Shown: positions 17,351-27,137, numbered from the stretch's first letter. The stretch is 64,000 bases of DNA from Saccharothrix sp. ALI-22-I (GCF_001984175.1 NZ_MTQP01000057.1:158101-222100); one strand, 5' to 3'. The notes: generated from the sequence alone by a model not told the origin. Program-made: numbers and translations.

Positions 17351-17713
17351 GTGTCCGATTCCGCATCATCCGCACCGGCATCGCCGGCCGAGGTCCGCGC
17401 GCGTATCGACGTGATCGACTCGGAGCTGGTGCGCCTGCGGGCGCAACGGCAGGGTCTGGTGCGGGCCGCCGCGTCGTTCAAGTCGGACGACCGGGCGGTC
17501 CGGGCGTCGGACCGGGTCGAGCAGGTGATCGCCTCGGTGCGGGAGCGGGCGCGGGACGCCGGGTTGGAGCCCTCGGTCGCGGAGGCGGTCTGGCGGGCGA
17601 TGATCGGCGCGTTCATCGAGGTCGAGTTGGCCGAGCACGCGCAGGTCGGGCACGCGCAGGTCGGGCACGCGCAGGTCGGGCGCGCCGGGCTACAGGTACA
17701 GCCCGGCCAGTAG
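17351..17713 (+). CDS. Chorismate mutase (AroQ type II)
   Basis: A 120-aa protein with the all-helical AroQ pattern: RARIDVIDSELVRLRAQRQG, VRAAASFK, DRVEQVIASVRERARDAGL, then VAEAVWRAMIGAFIEVEL. It would convert chorismate to prephenate for Phe/Tyr synthesis. The GTG at 17351 is preferred; an upstream in-frame GTG exists at 17336. Oddly, its C-terminus carries three perfect repeats of a 5-residue unit (HAQVG), after the last expected helix. It overlaps the convergent oxidoreductase gene by 24 bp. Confidence 0.85.
   Translation: MSDSASSAPASPAEVRARIDVIDSELVRLRAQRQGLVRAAASFKSDDRAVRASDRVEQVIASVRERARDAGLEPSVAEAVWRAMIGAFIEVELAEHAQVGHAQVGHAQVGRAGLQVQPGQ
17636..17680 (+). repeat. Three perfect 15-bp tandem repeats in chorismate mutase tail
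   Basis: The unit CACGCGCAGGTCGGG occurs three times in direct succession (17636-17650, 17651-17665, 17666-17680), encoding HAQVG three times. It is in-frame and lies beyond the conserved domain, so copy number could vary without harm. Confidence 0.9.
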
Positions 17714-18658
17714 GCGGTAGGAGTCGAGCATCGCGCCCCGGTCGTGGGTGCTGGTCGTGACCAGGACCTCGTCGGCGCCGGTGCGGTCGACCAGGGCGTC
17801 GAGGGCCTTGGCGACTTCCGGCGGTGTGCCGTGGACGTGGCCCTGCAACGACTGCTCGAACAGCGTGCGTTCACGGTCGGTCATGGGGTGGGCGAGGATG
17901 TCGTCCGGCGCGCTGAGCGGCGGGAACTCGCCTCTCGTGCGCGAGTACGCCATCGCCCACGCCTCCGGCAGCAGGAGTCGCCAGGCGTCCTCGGTGGTGT
18001 CCGCGACGGCGACGGTCGAGGAGATCACCACGTACGGGTCCGCCGCCCACGTCGAGGGGCGGAACGCGGTCCGGTAGGCGGTGATGGCGTCGATCATGGC
18101 GTCCTCGCCGCGGAACGCGCCGATGACCAGCGGGACGCCGTGGGCCGCGGCAACGCGGGCTCCGGCGCCGGTGGCCAGCACGAACGGGGCCACCCGCAGG
18201 CCGTCGGCCGGGTAGCCGCGCACCGCCTGGGTGCCGGTGAAGTAGCCCAGCAGTTCGGCGAGCCTCGGGCCGAACTCGGCCGCGTCCTCCTTGTCGTGGC
18301 CCAGTGCCTTGCGGACCGCCTCGATGAAGCCGACCGAACGTCCCAGGCCCATGTCGATCCGGCCCGGGAACAGCGATTCCAGTACGCCGAACTGCTCGGC
18401 CACGACCAGTGGCTGGTGGTTGGGCAGCATCACGCCACCGGTGCCGACCCTGATCGTGGACGTCGCGGCGGCCACGGCTGCGGCCAGCACGGTCGGGGCG
18501 GAGCCGGCCACGCCCGGCACGCCGTGGTGCTCGGACACCCAGAAGCGGTGGTAGCCGAGTTGTTCGGCCTGGCGGGCGAACGCCACCGTGTCGCGCAGTG
18601 CCTCGGGGTGGCCGTGGCCGGCGCGCACCCGCGACCGGTCCAGCACGGAAAGCCTCAC
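17690..18658 (-). CDS. LLM class flavin-dependent oxidoreductase
   Basis: A 322-aa luciferase-like monooxygenase of the single-subunit group near bacterial LuxA homologues. Seen: VRLSVLDRSRV at the start (GTG chosen), YHRFWVSEHHGVPGVAGSAP, GGVMLPNHQPLVVAEQFG, FPGRIDMGLGRS, and GTPPEVAKALDAL near the end. These enzymes use FMNH2 and oxygen. The frame stays open for 30 codons upstream, but sequence before the GTG is not protein-like for this family. Substrate unknown. Confidence 0.88.
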   Translation of the reverse strand: MRLSVLDRSRVRAGHGHPEALRDTVAFARQAEQLGYHRFWVSEHHGVPGVAGSAPTVLAAAVAAATSTIRVGTGGVMLPNHQPLVVAEQFGVLESLFPGRIDMGLGRSVGFIEAVRKALGHDKEDAAEFGPRLAELLGYFTGTQAVRGYPADGLRVAPFVLATGAGARVAAAHGVPLVIGAFRGEDAMIDAITAYRTAFRPSTWAADPYVVISSTVAVADTTEDAWRLLLPEAWAMAYSRTRGEFPPLSAPDDILAHPMTDRERTLFEQSLQGHVHGTPPEVAKALDALVDRTGADEVLVTTSTHDRGAMLDSYRLLAGLYL

Positions 18659-18896
18659 GACAAGGTCAACGGCGGTCCGGGACGCGACATTCCGGTCCGC
18701 GGGTGTCGTAGGTCTCGAACAGGAGGCGGGCGTGAGCATGCGCGTCACGCCTGCCTCGGCGTGTCACGCCGCGATGGTCCACTTCTGGTTGGCTGAAGGT
18801 ATTGCACGGCTTAATCAAGTCACGACGAAAGCGCGGAGGCTTTACTGTCGGTCGTGCCGGCGAGACCCACCGGCCCGACAAGGAGGTCGACACCCG

Positions 18897-20921
18897 ATGG
18901 CCATGCTGCGCAGCTACGTGTCCGGTCGTTGGCACGCCTCATCCGCCGAGGGCGCGCCGCTGCACGACGCGGTGACCGGCGAGGAGATCGCCCGGATCTC
19001 GTCGCAGGGGATCGACATGGCGGCGGCCCTGGACCACGGCCGGCGCGTCGGCGGACCGGCGCTGCGGGAGCTGACGTTCCACCAGCGCGCGGGCCTGCTC
19101 AAGGCACTGGCCTCGTACCTGCGGGAACACCGCGACGAGCTGTACGCCCTGTCCGCCCGATCGGGTGCGACCAGGACGGACTCGCTGATCGACGTGGACG
19201 GCGGCATCGGCGTGCTGTTCGGCTACGCGAGCAAGGCCAAGCGCGAGCTGCCCAACGACACCTTCTACGTGGACGGCGCGGTCGAGCCGCTGAGCCGCGG
19301 CGGCACGTTCGTCGGCCAGCACGTCGCCACCCCGCTGCGCGGCGTCGCGGTGCAGATCAACGCCTTCAACTTCCCCATGTGGGGCCCGCTGGAGAAGTTC
19401 GCCCCCGCGTTCATCGCGGGCGTGCCGTCGCTGATCAAGCCCGCCTCGCAGACCGCCTACATCACCGAGAAGCTGGTCGAGCTGATGCTCGAAGCCGACC
19501 TGCTGCCGGAAGGCTCGCTGCAACTGGTCACCGGCAGCGCGGGCGACCTGCTCGACCACCTGACCGAGCAGGACCTGGTCGGCTTCACCGGCTCGGCGTC
19601 CACCGCCCAGGTGCTGCGCACCCACCCGACCGTGATCCGCAACAGCGTGCGCTTCAACGCCGAGGCGGACTCGCTGAACTGCTCGATCCTCGGCCCGGAC
19701 GCGGTCGAGGGCACGCCCGAGTTCGACCTGTTCGTCAAGCAGCTCGTCGGTGAGATGACCGCCAAGGCGGGCCAGAAGTGCACCGCGATCCGGCGCGCCC
19801 TGGTCCCCGCGTCCCTTGTGGACGCCGTCGCGGACGCCGCGAACGCGCGGCTGGCGAAGGTCGTGATCGGCAACCCGGCCAACGAGAGCGTGCGGATGGG
19901 CGCGCTGGCCGGGCTGGAGCAGCGCGAGGAGGTCCGGCGGTCGCTGAAGGCGCTGCTGGAGGTCGGCGAGATCGTCTACGGCTCGCCCGACCACGTCGAC
20001 GTGGTGGACGCCGACGCCGAGCGCGGCGCGTTCCTGTCGCCGGTGCTGCTCAAGGCCGACCCGGACCACGCCCAGCCGCACCAGGTGGAGGCGTTCGGGC
20101 CGGTGTCCACGTTGATGGCCTACCGCGACGCCGAGCACGCGATCGAACTGGCCGCACGGGGTGCGGGCAGCCTGGTCGGCTCGGTCGTCACCTACGACGC
20201 GGACTTCGCGCGTGACGTCGTGCTGGGCGTGTCCCCGTGGCACGGCCGGATCCTGGTGCTGGACCGCGACGACGCCAAGGAGTCCACCGGCCACGGCTCG
20301 CCGCTCCCGGCGCTGGTCCACGGCGGACCGGGTCGCGCGGGCGGCGGCGAGGAGATGGGCGGTATCCGCGGCGTGCTGCACCACATGCAGCGCACGGCCG
20401 TCCAGGCCAGTCCGAGGGTGCTCGGCGCGGTCACCGGACGGTGGGTCGCGGGCGCGCCGCGCACCGAGTCCGACGTGCACCCGTTCCGCAAGTCGTTGCG
20501 GGAGCTGAGGATCGGCGACACGGTCGTCGCCGGGCCGCGGACGGTGACGCTGGAGGACATCGAGCACTTCGCGGAGTTCACCGGCGACACGTTCTACGCG
20601 CACATGGACGAGGAGGCCGCGGCGGCGAACCCGTTCTTCGGCGGCCGGGTCGCGCACGGCTACCTGGTCGTGTCGTTCGCGGCGGGCCTGTTCGTCTCGC
20701 CCGAGCCGGGGCCGGTGCTGGCCAACTACGGCCTGGACAACCTGCGGTTCCTCACGCCCACGTTCCCCGGTGACGAGCTGACCGTGACGTTGACCGCGAA
20801 GCAGATCACGCCGCGCGAGGACCAGGAGTACGGCGAGGTCCGGTGGGACGCGGACCTGGTCAACCAGAAGGGTGAGTCGGTGGCCAAGTACGACGTGCTG
20901 ACGCTGGTGGCCAAGCGGTAG
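18897..20921 (+). CDS. paaZ: Bifunctional PaaZ: oxepin-CoA hydrolase / semialdehyde dehydrogenase
   Basis: A 674-aa fusion. Residues 1-520 are an aldehyde dehydrogenase with QINAFNFPMWGPLEKFAPA, the catalytic Glu in RFNAEADSLN and the nucleophile Cys in KAGQKCTAIRRA. Residues about 535-674 are a MaoC-like hydratase with FTGDTFYAHMDEEAA and FFGGRVAHGYLVVSF. In phenylacetate degradation, PaaZ opens the oxepin-CoA ring and oxidises the resulting aldehyde. Length equals the E. coli enzyme (about 680 aa). AAGGAGG precedes the ATG. The other paa genes (paaABCDE, K, G) are not in this window, so it stands apart from its pathway. Confidence 0.93.
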   Translation: MAMLRSYVSGRWHASSAEGAPLHDAVTGEEIARISSQGIDMAAALDHGRRVGGPALRELTFHQRAGLLKALASYLREHRDELYALSARSGATRTDSLIDVDGGIGVLFGYASKAKRELPNDTFYVDGAVEPLSRGGTFVGQHVATPLRGVAVQINAFNFPMWGPLEKFAPAFIAGVPSLIKPASQTAYITEKLVELMLEADLLPEGSLQLVTGSAGDLLDHLTEQDLVGFTGSASTAQVLRTHPTVIRNSVRFNAEADSLNCSILGPDAVEGTPEFDLFVKQLVGEMTAKAGQKCTAIRRALVPASLVDAVADAANARLAKVVIGNPANESVRMGALAGLEQREEVRRSLKALLEVGEIVYGSPDHVDVVDADAERGAFLSPVLLKADPDHAQPHQVEAFGPVSTLMAYRDAEHAIELAARGAGSLVGSVVTYDADFARDVVLGVSPWHGRILVLDRDDAKESTGHGSPLPALVHGGPGRAGGGEEMGGIRGVLHHMQRTAVQASPRVLGAVTGRWVAGAPRTESDVHPFRKSLRELRIGDTVVAGPRTVTLEDIEHFAEFTGDTFYAHMDEEAAAANPFFGGRVAHGYLVVSFAAGLFVSPEPGPVLANYGLDNLRFLTPTFPGDELTVTLTAKQITPREDQEYGEVRWDADLVNQKGESVAKYDVLTLVAKR

Positions 20922-21059
20922 AAACGCGAAAGGTATTCACGAAGTCCGCGATGTGGACGTCGGTCGATCTTGTTCCGCCGAATGGGAACAACCGACGCAC
21001 TCCGTCGGGTTGCCCGAAGGGAAGGACCGTTCCCTATCGAGTTTCGAGGAGCACCAGAG

Positions 21060-21899
21060 TTGTCTGAGACCTTTTCGCTGGGTGGAGACCTGACCGTCAA
21101 CCGCCTCGGCTACGGCGCGATGCAGCTCGCCGGTGAGGGCGTCTGGGGCTACCCGGCGGATCGCGACAACGCGATCGCCGTGTTGCGCCGCGTGGTGGAG
21201 TTGGGCGTCAACCTCATCGACACCGCGGACTCCTACGGCCCGCACATCAACGAGGAGCTGATCCGGCAGGCGCTGCACCCGTACGCGGACGACCTGGTCA
21301 TCGCGACCAAGGGCGGGCTGCTGCGCCCCGGCCCGGGCGCGTGGGTTCCCCTCGGCAAGCCCGCCTACCTGCGGCAGGCCGTGGAGACCAGCCTGGTCCG
21401 GCTCGGCGTCGAGCGCATCGACCTCTACCAGTTGCACCGCATCGACCCGGAGGTGGCGCTGGAGGACCAGATCGGTGAGCTGAAGAAGCTCCAGGACGAG
21501 GGCAAGATCCGGCACATCGGGCTGTCCGAGGTGGACGTCGACCAGCTCAAGGCCGCCCAGGCGGTCGCACCGATCGCCAGCGTGCAGAACCTGTACAACC
21601 TGGCCACCCGCCAGCACGAGGCCGTGCTGGAGCACACCACCGAGCAGGGCATCGCGTTCATCCCGTGGTACCCGGTGGCGACCGGCGACCTGGCCCGTCC
21701 GGGCGGCGTGCTCGACGCGGCGGCCCAGGAGCACGGCGCCACGCCCGCACAGCTCGCGCTGGCGTGGCTGCTCCGCAAGTCGCCGGTCGTGCTGCCCATC
21801 CCCGGCACGTCGTCGATCGCGCACCTGGAGGAGAACGTCGCCGCCGCGCAGATCGAGCTGACCGACGAGGAGTTCGAGAAGCTGTCCGCACTGGGCTGA
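21060..21899 (+). CDS. Aldo/keto reductase
   Basis: A 279-aa NADPH-dependent reductase with an (alpha/beta)8 barrel. The catalytic tetrad is visible: Asp in [10 protein letters not shown], Tyr in the same segment, Lys in VIATKGGL, and His in [13 protein letters not shown]-binding residues lie near [15 protein letters not shown]. The TTG start at 21060 is chosen because GAGGAG precedes it at 8-9 bp; other start codons at 20970 and 20982 lack such a site. Gene order after paaZ may be coincidental. Substrate not determinable. Confidence 0.9.
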   Translation: MSETFSLGGDLTVNRLGYGAMQLAGEGVWGYPADRDNAIAVLRRVVELGVNLIDTADSYGPHINEELIRQALHPYADDLVIATKGGLLRPGPGAWVPLGKPAYLRQAVETSLVRLGVERIDLYQLHRIDPEVALEDQIGELKKLQDEGKIRHIGLSEVDVDQLKAAQAVAPIASVQNLYNLATRQHEAVLEHTTEQGIAFIPWYPVATGDLARPGGVLDAAAQEHGATPAQLALAWLLRKSPVVLPIPGTSSIAHLEENVAAAQIELTDEEFEKLSALG

Positions 21900-21906
21900 G
21901 CGCCCG

Positions 21907-22566
21907 CTACGCCGGGTCGAACGCCCGCCGTTCGACCCGGCGTCGCAGCTCCTCGGTCAGGTCGTCACCGGCCGCGAGCAAGCCCGGTAGCAACTCGGGC
22001 TCCAGCGTCAGGGCGCGGAACGCGCGCGCCATCGTCACACCGTGGTCCGGCCGGTGCTCGATCGTGATCTCGTCACCCGCCGTGATCGTCCCCGGCTCCA
22101 GGACCCGGAAGTACGCGCCCGGCAGCGCCCGTCGGGTGAACGTTTTCACCCACCCGCGTTCCTCCATCACGCCGGCGAACGTCCGGCACGGGACGCGCGG
22201 GACCGTCGCCTGAAGCAGCAGCCCGCCGATCCGCCAGCGTTCGCCGACGAGCGCGCCCGACACGTCGATGCCCACCGTGGTCAGGTTCTCCCCGAACAGT
22301 CCGGGCCGCAGATCGCGGCCCAGGTCCACCGACCACTCGTCCAGCTCTTCCCGCGCGTAGGCGTAAACGGCCTGGTCGTCACCGCCGTGATTGCGCAGGT
22401 CGGAGACGTGGTCGCCGACGACCCCGCTGCCACCGGTGCCGGCCGGACCGGGAGCGCGGACGTCCACGGGCCCGTCCACGGGGCGCTTGCCGATGCCGGT
22501 GTGGCCGACGGCGGCCTGGTCGAACTCGACGCGCGAGCCGATGTTGATCGAGAGCACGTAGGGCAT
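21907..22566 (-). CDS. MOSC domain-containing protein (YiiM-like)
   Basis: A 219-aa protein with a MOSC domain: GDHVSDLRNHGGDDQAVYAY, FGENLTTVGID, and the conserved cysteine in VPRVPCRTFAG. The C-terminal three-helix tail is as in E. coli YiiM, which reduces N-hydroxylated compounds using the molybdenum cofactor. The start ATG gives MPYVLSINIG, the usual family opening. Convergent with the aldo/keto reductase. Confidence 0.88.
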   Translation of the reverse strand: MPYVLSINIGSRVEFDQAAVGHTGIGKRPVDGPVDVRAPGPAGTGGSGVVGDHVSDLRNHGGDDQAVYAYAREELDEWSVDLGRDLRPGLFGENLTTVGIDVSGALVGERWRIGGLLLQATVPRVPCRTFAGVMEERGWVKTFTRRALPGAYFRVLEPGTITAGDEITIEHRPDHGVTMARAFRALTLEPELLPGLLAAGDDLTEELRRRVERRAFDPA

Positions 22567-22660
22567 GGCCTGACGGTAGCCCAGGCACTTTGGGGGTTCG
22601 TACTCCTTGTCGACCGGGGGTGCGGGAGGATGGCGGTGTTCACCGTCCGTAGGGGGAGTC

Positions 22661-23386
22661 ATGCGCAGGTCCGTCGTCGCGTTGGTGCTGGCCGCGGTGG
22701 GGCTGGCCGGCTGCGCGGAGCGGACAGCCCTGCCGACAGCGACCCTCGGCCCGGTCTTCGACGACAGCGCGACGCTGATCACCACCGTGGCCGCCCGTGC
22801 CGACGAGCAGAGATCCGTCCGGTTCGACACCGAGACCACCATGTCCGGGCTGCGCGTGACGCTCGACGGCGGCCTGCTGCGCGCCCGTGAGGGCCGGCTG
22901 GTGTCGTTGCGGCAGGACTCGTCCACCGACGTGGTGGTGCTGCCGGACGCCGGCTACTCCCGGACCGACGGCGGCTCGTGGACCAGGCTCGACACGGCCG
23001 ACCGCGCGCCCGTTCGGGCGGACACCACGGTGGCCGGCCTGCCGGACGAGGTGGACCCGGCGGCGGTGGTGAAGTCCCTCGCCGGGAGCCTGGTCGTGGA
23101 GAAGGGCGACGAGGAGCTCGACGGCGTGCCGACGCGTCGGTACACCATGCTCGTCGACCTGCGGCTGCAAGCCGAACGGACCCCGGACACCACCCGGCGC
23201 AACCAACTGCTCGCCGCGTACCAGTCCGGCTTCACCGCGTCCGCCACCGTGTGGGTGGGTCCGGGTGATCTGCCGGTGCGGGTGGAGCAGGTGCTGAAGA
23301 CGTTGGAGGACAACGTCTTCCAGCGCACCCTGCACCGCTTCACCGACTGGAACGCCGACATCCGCGTGACGGCGCCGGTGTCCTGA
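22661..23386 (+). CDS. LppX/LprG-like lipoprotein
   Basis: A 241-aa lipoprotein. MRRSVVALVLAAVGLAGC gives a signal peptide with lipobox LAGC. The mature part has the LolA/LppX-type fold by pattern: a segment on conditions for RFDTETTMSGLRVTLDG, repeated beta strands, and AYQSGFTASATVWVGPGDL near the end. Such proteins bind lipids or lipidated glycans at the cell envelope of mycobacteria and relatives. AGGGGGAG precedes the ATG. Convergent with the cyclophilin gene. Confidence 0.78.
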   Translation: MRRSVVALVLAAVGLAGCAERTALPTATLGPVFDDSATLITTVAARADEQRSVRFDTETTMSGLRVTLDGGLLRAREGRLVSLRQDSSTDVVVLPDAGYSRTDGGSWTRLDTADRAPVRADTTVAGLPDEVDPAAVVKSLAGSLVVEKGDEELDGVPTRRYTMLVDLRLQAERTPDTTRRNQLLAAYQSGFTASATVWVGPGDLPVRVEQVLKTLEDNVFQRTLHRFTDWNADIRVTAPVS

Positions 23387-23408
23387 TCCCCGTCAACAGA
23401 CCAGCAGG

Positions 23409-24101
23409 TCAGCAGGTGCGCTTGGCGCGCTGGATGTCCGTGGTCAGGGCGGGGCGGCCGTCCACCTCGCTGTCCGGGTTCGGCACGATCCCACCGGCCG
23501 CGACCTTGTCCAGGGTGGCGAGGCCGGCGGCGGAGATGCGGCCGAAGACGGTGTAGTTGGGGCGCAGCACCGAGTCCGAGGTGACCAGGAAGAACTGGCT
23601 GCCGTTGGTGTCGGGGCCCGCGTTGGCCATGGCCAGGGTGCCGCGCGGGTAGATGCGGCGCAGGCCGGTCGGGTCGTTCGGGGCCGGGGCCAGGTCGGTC
23701 GGCAGCTCGTCCTTGTACCGGTAGCCCGGTCCGCCCTCGCCGGTGTTCGACGGGTCGCCGCACTGGAGGACCTTCAACGTCGGGTACGCCGTCAGCCGGT
23801 GGCACGTCGTGTCGTCGTAGAACTTCTTCCGCACCAGGTGCAGGAAGCTCTGGACGGTGCACGGCGCCTGCGCGCGGTCCAGCACGAGCGGGACGGGTCC
23901 CTGGTTGGTCTTCAGCAGCACCTCGGGGTGGCCGCGGTCCGGCGTGTGCCGGGGGTCGGGAGGGAGCGGGACCGGGCGGGCCGCCGGTTCGTCCGGCGTA
24001 ACCTGGTAGCCGCACGGGCCGGGGGTCGCGTCCGGAGGCGCGGCCTGCGCCACCCCGCCGCCCAGGACCATCATCAGCGCCACTGCCAACAGAATCCTCA
24101 C
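23409..24101 (-). CDS. Secreted cyclophilin-type peptidyl-prolyl isomerase
   Basis: A 230-aa protein with a Sec signal (MRILLAVALMMVLGGGVAQA) and a cyclophilin domain from about residue 60: EVLLKTNQGPVPLVLDRAQ, FYDDTTCHRL, then GTLAMANAGPDTNGSQFFL and FGRISAAGLATLDKVA. Core residues of the isomerase site (Arg in HRL, QFF) are present. It should assist folding of exported proteins. Cysteines in the mature region (CGYQ, APCT, TCHR, LQCG, final C) could form disulfides outside the cell. Confidence 0.88.
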   Translation of the reverse strand: MRILLAVALMMVLGGGVAQAAPPDATPGPCGYQVTPDEPAARPVPLPPDPRHTPDRGHPEVLLKTNQGPVPLVLDRAQAPCTVQSFLHLVRKKFYDDTTCHRLTAYPTLKVLQCGDPSNTGEGGPGYRYKDELPTDLAPAPNDPTGLRRIYPRGTLAMANAGPDTNGSQFFLVTSDSVLRPNYTVFGRISAAGLATLDKVAAGGIVPNPDSEVDGRPALTTDIQRAKRTC

Positions 24102-24134
24102 CGCACCAGGTGTAGCGGACCTGGCACCACGTCA

Positions 24135-27068
24135 CTAGGGCCGGTCGGCGGGTCCCAGTCGCGCGGCGAACGAGCTCAGCGACTCCCGGTCCGGCTGCGC
24201 GGTCTTGGTGATCAGGCTGGCCACGTGCTTCTCCACCGTCCGCGGCGAGATGTGCAGCCGGGTGGCGATCGCCTTGTTCCCCAGCCGCCCCGCCAACAGC
24301 TGGAACACCTCGAACTCGCGCACGGTCACGCCCAGCGCCCGCAGCTCGTGGGGCACCTGCTCGGACCCGGTCCGCCGCTGCGGCACCGACGCGCCCACCT
24401 GCCGCAGCAGGCCCCGGCACGCGCTGGCCACGGCCGGCTGCCCGGCCTGGTGGAAGTACTCCTCGGCGCCGCGCAGCCACATCACCGGCTCGCCCCACCC
24501 GTCGGCCACCGCAGCCTCGGCCACCAGCCGCAACCCCAGGTACCGGGCCAACGGGTAGATGGCCGCCGCCTCACGGGCCATGCGCACCGCGTGCGCCGCC
24601 TCGGCCTCCCGGCCCTCCCGACCCAGCAGCACGGCGTGCGCGAACTGGCCGAACACCCGGTTCCACCGCATCCCGGCCGCCGCGTACCGCGTCACGGACC
24701 GGTACACGTCCAGGTCGACGTCACCGGACAACGCGCCGAGCAGCAACCGCAGCCCGTGCATCCCGGACAGGTGGAACACCGTCGGCGTCTCCGCCTCGTA
24801 CGCGCTCGCCCGCGCCACGTCCTGCGCGGCCAGCGCGCGGTCCTCCTCCAGCAGCGCGCAGAACGCCCGCGCCAACCCGAAGCACAGCGGCCGTTCCTGC
24901 GAACCGACGCCGCCCAACGCGTCGAACTCGGCCAGCGCACTGTCCAGTTCGGACCGACGTCCCTGGTGCGCCGCCGCGGTCGCCTGCGCCATCAGCACGT
25001 ACAGCGACATGTTCTTGAGCTGCAACCGCCGCGTGCCCTCGCCGCACCGCGCCAGCTTCTCCGACGCGACGGCGTACTGCCCGCGCAGCACCGCGTCCAG
25101 CCCGAGGATCGCGTCGACGTTGTACGCCACGGTGATCGCGCCGACCCGCAACGCCTCCTCCCGCGCCTCGGCCAGTTCCGTCGACGACCCGTCGGCCAGC
25201 CAGTCCAGCCCGGCCAGCCGCACCACCGCGTACACGCGCTGGATGGGCAAACCGTGCTCCTCGGCCAACTCGCGGGCCCGGTTGAAGCAGTCCGTCGCCT
25301 CACCGAGGTCGCGGTCGCGCGCCAGCACGCCCAGCAGTTGCCACGTCTCGCAGCCGACCTCGGGCAGCGGCACGCGCCGCGCCGCGTCGGCGGCCCGCCG
25401 GGCCAACATCTCGGCCGACGCGATCCGGTCCGGCCCCGGCACGTTCAGCGTCAGGTTCGCGGCCACGGCGTCGAGCCACGCGTTGTGCTCGTCCGTGGCC
25501 TCGGACCCGAGCAGCGCGCGCGCCGTGTCCACGTGCACCATGCCCGCGTCCCACTGGCCCGTGGTGTTGGCCACCTGCGCGAGCTTGGTGTGCAGCTCGG
25601 CCCGCCGCACCCGGCTCAACCCGGCGGCGCTCAGCTCGTTCACCGCGTCCACCAGCGCGAACGCCCGCTCCGGCCGGCCCGCCTCGGCCAGCGCGGGCAG
25701 CAGCGAGTCCAGCACGTCGGCCCGGATCGACACGTCCACCTGGCTGGCCAGCAACCGGTGCGCGTGGTCCAGCAGCCGCACCGCGGACCCGGCCGCGCCG
25801 TCGGCCAACGCCCGCCGCCCCGCCTCCGCCAGCAACGTGCCCGCCTCGGCGGTCTGCCCGGCGTCCAACCGCAGTGACGCCACCAGCGGGCACCACTCGC
25901 CGGGCAGCCCGGGGTGCAGCGCCTGCACCGCGTCCGCGGTCCGCCGGCACAGCTCGGCCCGGTGCGGTGGCGGCAGTTGCGCCAGCAGCGCCTCGGCGGT
26001 CAACGGGTGCCGGAACGCGTACCAGTCCGGCACCGGCTCGTCCGGCGTCACGAGCTGCGCGGCCACGCCCGCGTGCAGGTGCGACAGCAGGCCCCGGTCG
26101 TCCAGCCCGGTCACCTCGCGCAGCACCGACAACGGGAACCGGTGACCCAGCACCGCGGCCACGGACAGCAGTTCGCGCCCCTGCGGGCCGAGCCGGTCGG
26201 TGCGGTGCGCGATCGCGCGCACCAGCGCGGTCGGCACGTCGATGCGCAGCTGGCCCAGCACCTGCCAGCCGTTCGGGCCGCGCACCAGCAGACCGCCGTT
26301 GACCAGGCCGTGCAGCATCTCCTCGACCACGAACGGGTTGCCCGCGCTGTCCGCCCACAGCCGTTCGGTGACCGCGTCGGGCACGTCGGGCTCGTCGACC
26401 TCCAGGCACGCGGCGACCATCCGGCGTACCTGGGCCTCGTCCAGTCGGCGCAGTTCGAGCAGCGCGCCCGCATCCCGTTGCGCGGCAAGGCGGACCACGT
26501 CCAGCGTCGGTCCGGGATCGGCGCGGGCGGTGACCAGCAGCGCGGCGGGCACCTGGTCCAGGTTGTCCACCAGGTAGTCGATCACGGCCAGCGTCTCGAC
26601 GTCCGCGTCGTGCAGGTCCTCCAGCACCACCAGGCACGGCTGCGCGCGGCCGACCACGGCCAGCAGCCGCAGCACCGCCTCGGCCAGCACCACCACGGAG
26701 TGCGCGTTGCGCGCGTCGCCGCCGACCGCCGGTCCCCACTCGGGCACCAGCCTGCCCAGCGCCGGCTGGTACGGGCCCAGTTCGCGCAGGTCCGGCCCGT
26801 CGCCGCCGCGCAGCAACGACATCAGCGCCTCGGCCAGCGGCCGGAACGGCACCATCGGCCCGATCGTGCTGCCACGCCCGCGCAGCACCCGCATACCGCG
26901 GTCGAACGCGGCGGCGGCGGTCACCCGCGCCAGCCGGGTCTTGCCGATGCCCGGCTCGCCGACGAGGAACACCGCGCGGCCACGCCTGGCGGCGGCGTCG
27001 GCCAGCGCCCGGTCGAGAACGCGGAGTTCGTCGTCGCGGCCGACCACGACCGGCGCGCGGGTGTGCAT
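24135..27068 (-). CDS. LAL-type LuxR regulator (AAA ATPase plus C-terminal HTH)
   Basis: A 977-aa large ATP-binding LuxR regulator. The N-terminal ATPase begins VVVGRDDELRVLD with Walker A GEPGIGKTR near residue 37 and LVVLEDLHDADVET as Walker B region. A long helical TPR-like middle follows (about 370-890). The C-terminal LuxR helix-turn-helix reads LTVREFEVFQLLAGRLGNKA, then ISPRTVEKHV. LAL proteins often activate secondary-metabolite or sugar-utilisation genes. It lies directly downstream of a lanM/peptide operon on the same strand but behind a terminator, so it is probably a separate unit that may control that operon (inference). Confidence 0.92.
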   Translation of the reverse strand: MHTRAPVVVGRDDELRVLDRALADAAARRGRAVFLVGEPGIGKTRLARVTAAAAFDRGMRVLRGRGSTIGPMVPFRPLAEALMSLLRGGDGPDLRELGPYQPALGRLVPEWGPAVGGDARNAHSVVVLAEAVLRLLAVVGRAQPCLVVLEDLHDADVETLAVIDYLVDNLDQVPAALLVTARADPGPTLDVVRLAAQRDAGALLELRRLDEAQVRRMVAACLEVDEPDVPDAVTERLWADSAGNPFVVEEMLHGLVNGGLLVRGPNGWQVLGQLRIDVPTALVRAIAHRTDRLGPQGRELLSVAAVLGHRFPLSVLREVTGLDDRGLLSHLHAGVAAQLVTPDEPVPDWYAFRHPLTAEALLAQLPPPHRAELCRRTADAVQALHPGLPGEWCPLVASLRLDAGQTAEAGTLLAEAGRRALADGAAGSAVRLLDHAHRLLASQVDVSIRADVLDSLLPALAEAGRPERAFALVDAVNELSAAGLSRVRRAELHTKLAQVANTTGQWDAGMVHVDTARALLGSEATDEHNAWLDAVAANLTLNVPGPDRIASAEMLARRAADAARRVPLPEVGCETWQLLGVLARDRDLGEATDCFNRARELAEEHGLPIQRVYAVVRLAGLDWLADGSSTELAEAREEALRVGAITVAYNVDAILGLDAVLRGQYAVASEKLARCGEGTRRLQLKNMSLYVLMAQATAAAHQGRRSELDSALAEFDALGGVGSQERPLCFGLARAFCALLEEDRALAAQDVARASAYEAETPTVFHLSGMHGLRLLLGALSGDVDLDVYRSVTRYAAAGMRWNRVFGQFAHAVLLGREGREAEAAHAVRMAREAAAIYPLARYLGLRLVAEAAVADGWGEPVMWLRGAEEYFHQAGQPAVASACRGLLRQVGASVPQRRTGSEQVPHELRALGVTVREFEVFQLLAGRLGNKAIATRLHISPRTVEKHVASLITKTAQPDRESLSSFAARLGPADRP

Positions 27069-27105
27069 GAGCCGACCTTAGTCAACCCTTACCAGCACAT
27101 GCCAA

Positions 27106-27137
27106 ACTGCCCGCACCCCCAGTGGTGGGCGGGCAGT
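27106..27137 (-). terminator. Hairpin terminator after the peptide gene
   Basis: ACTGCCCGC (27106-27114) and GCGGGCAGT (27129-27137) are perfect 9-bp arms around a 14-base loop. The hairpin starts 20 bp beyond the stop of the 69-aa peptide gene on the minus strand. No U-tract follows, as is common in actinobacteria. It also lies in the leader of the LuxR gene. Confidence 0.6.
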
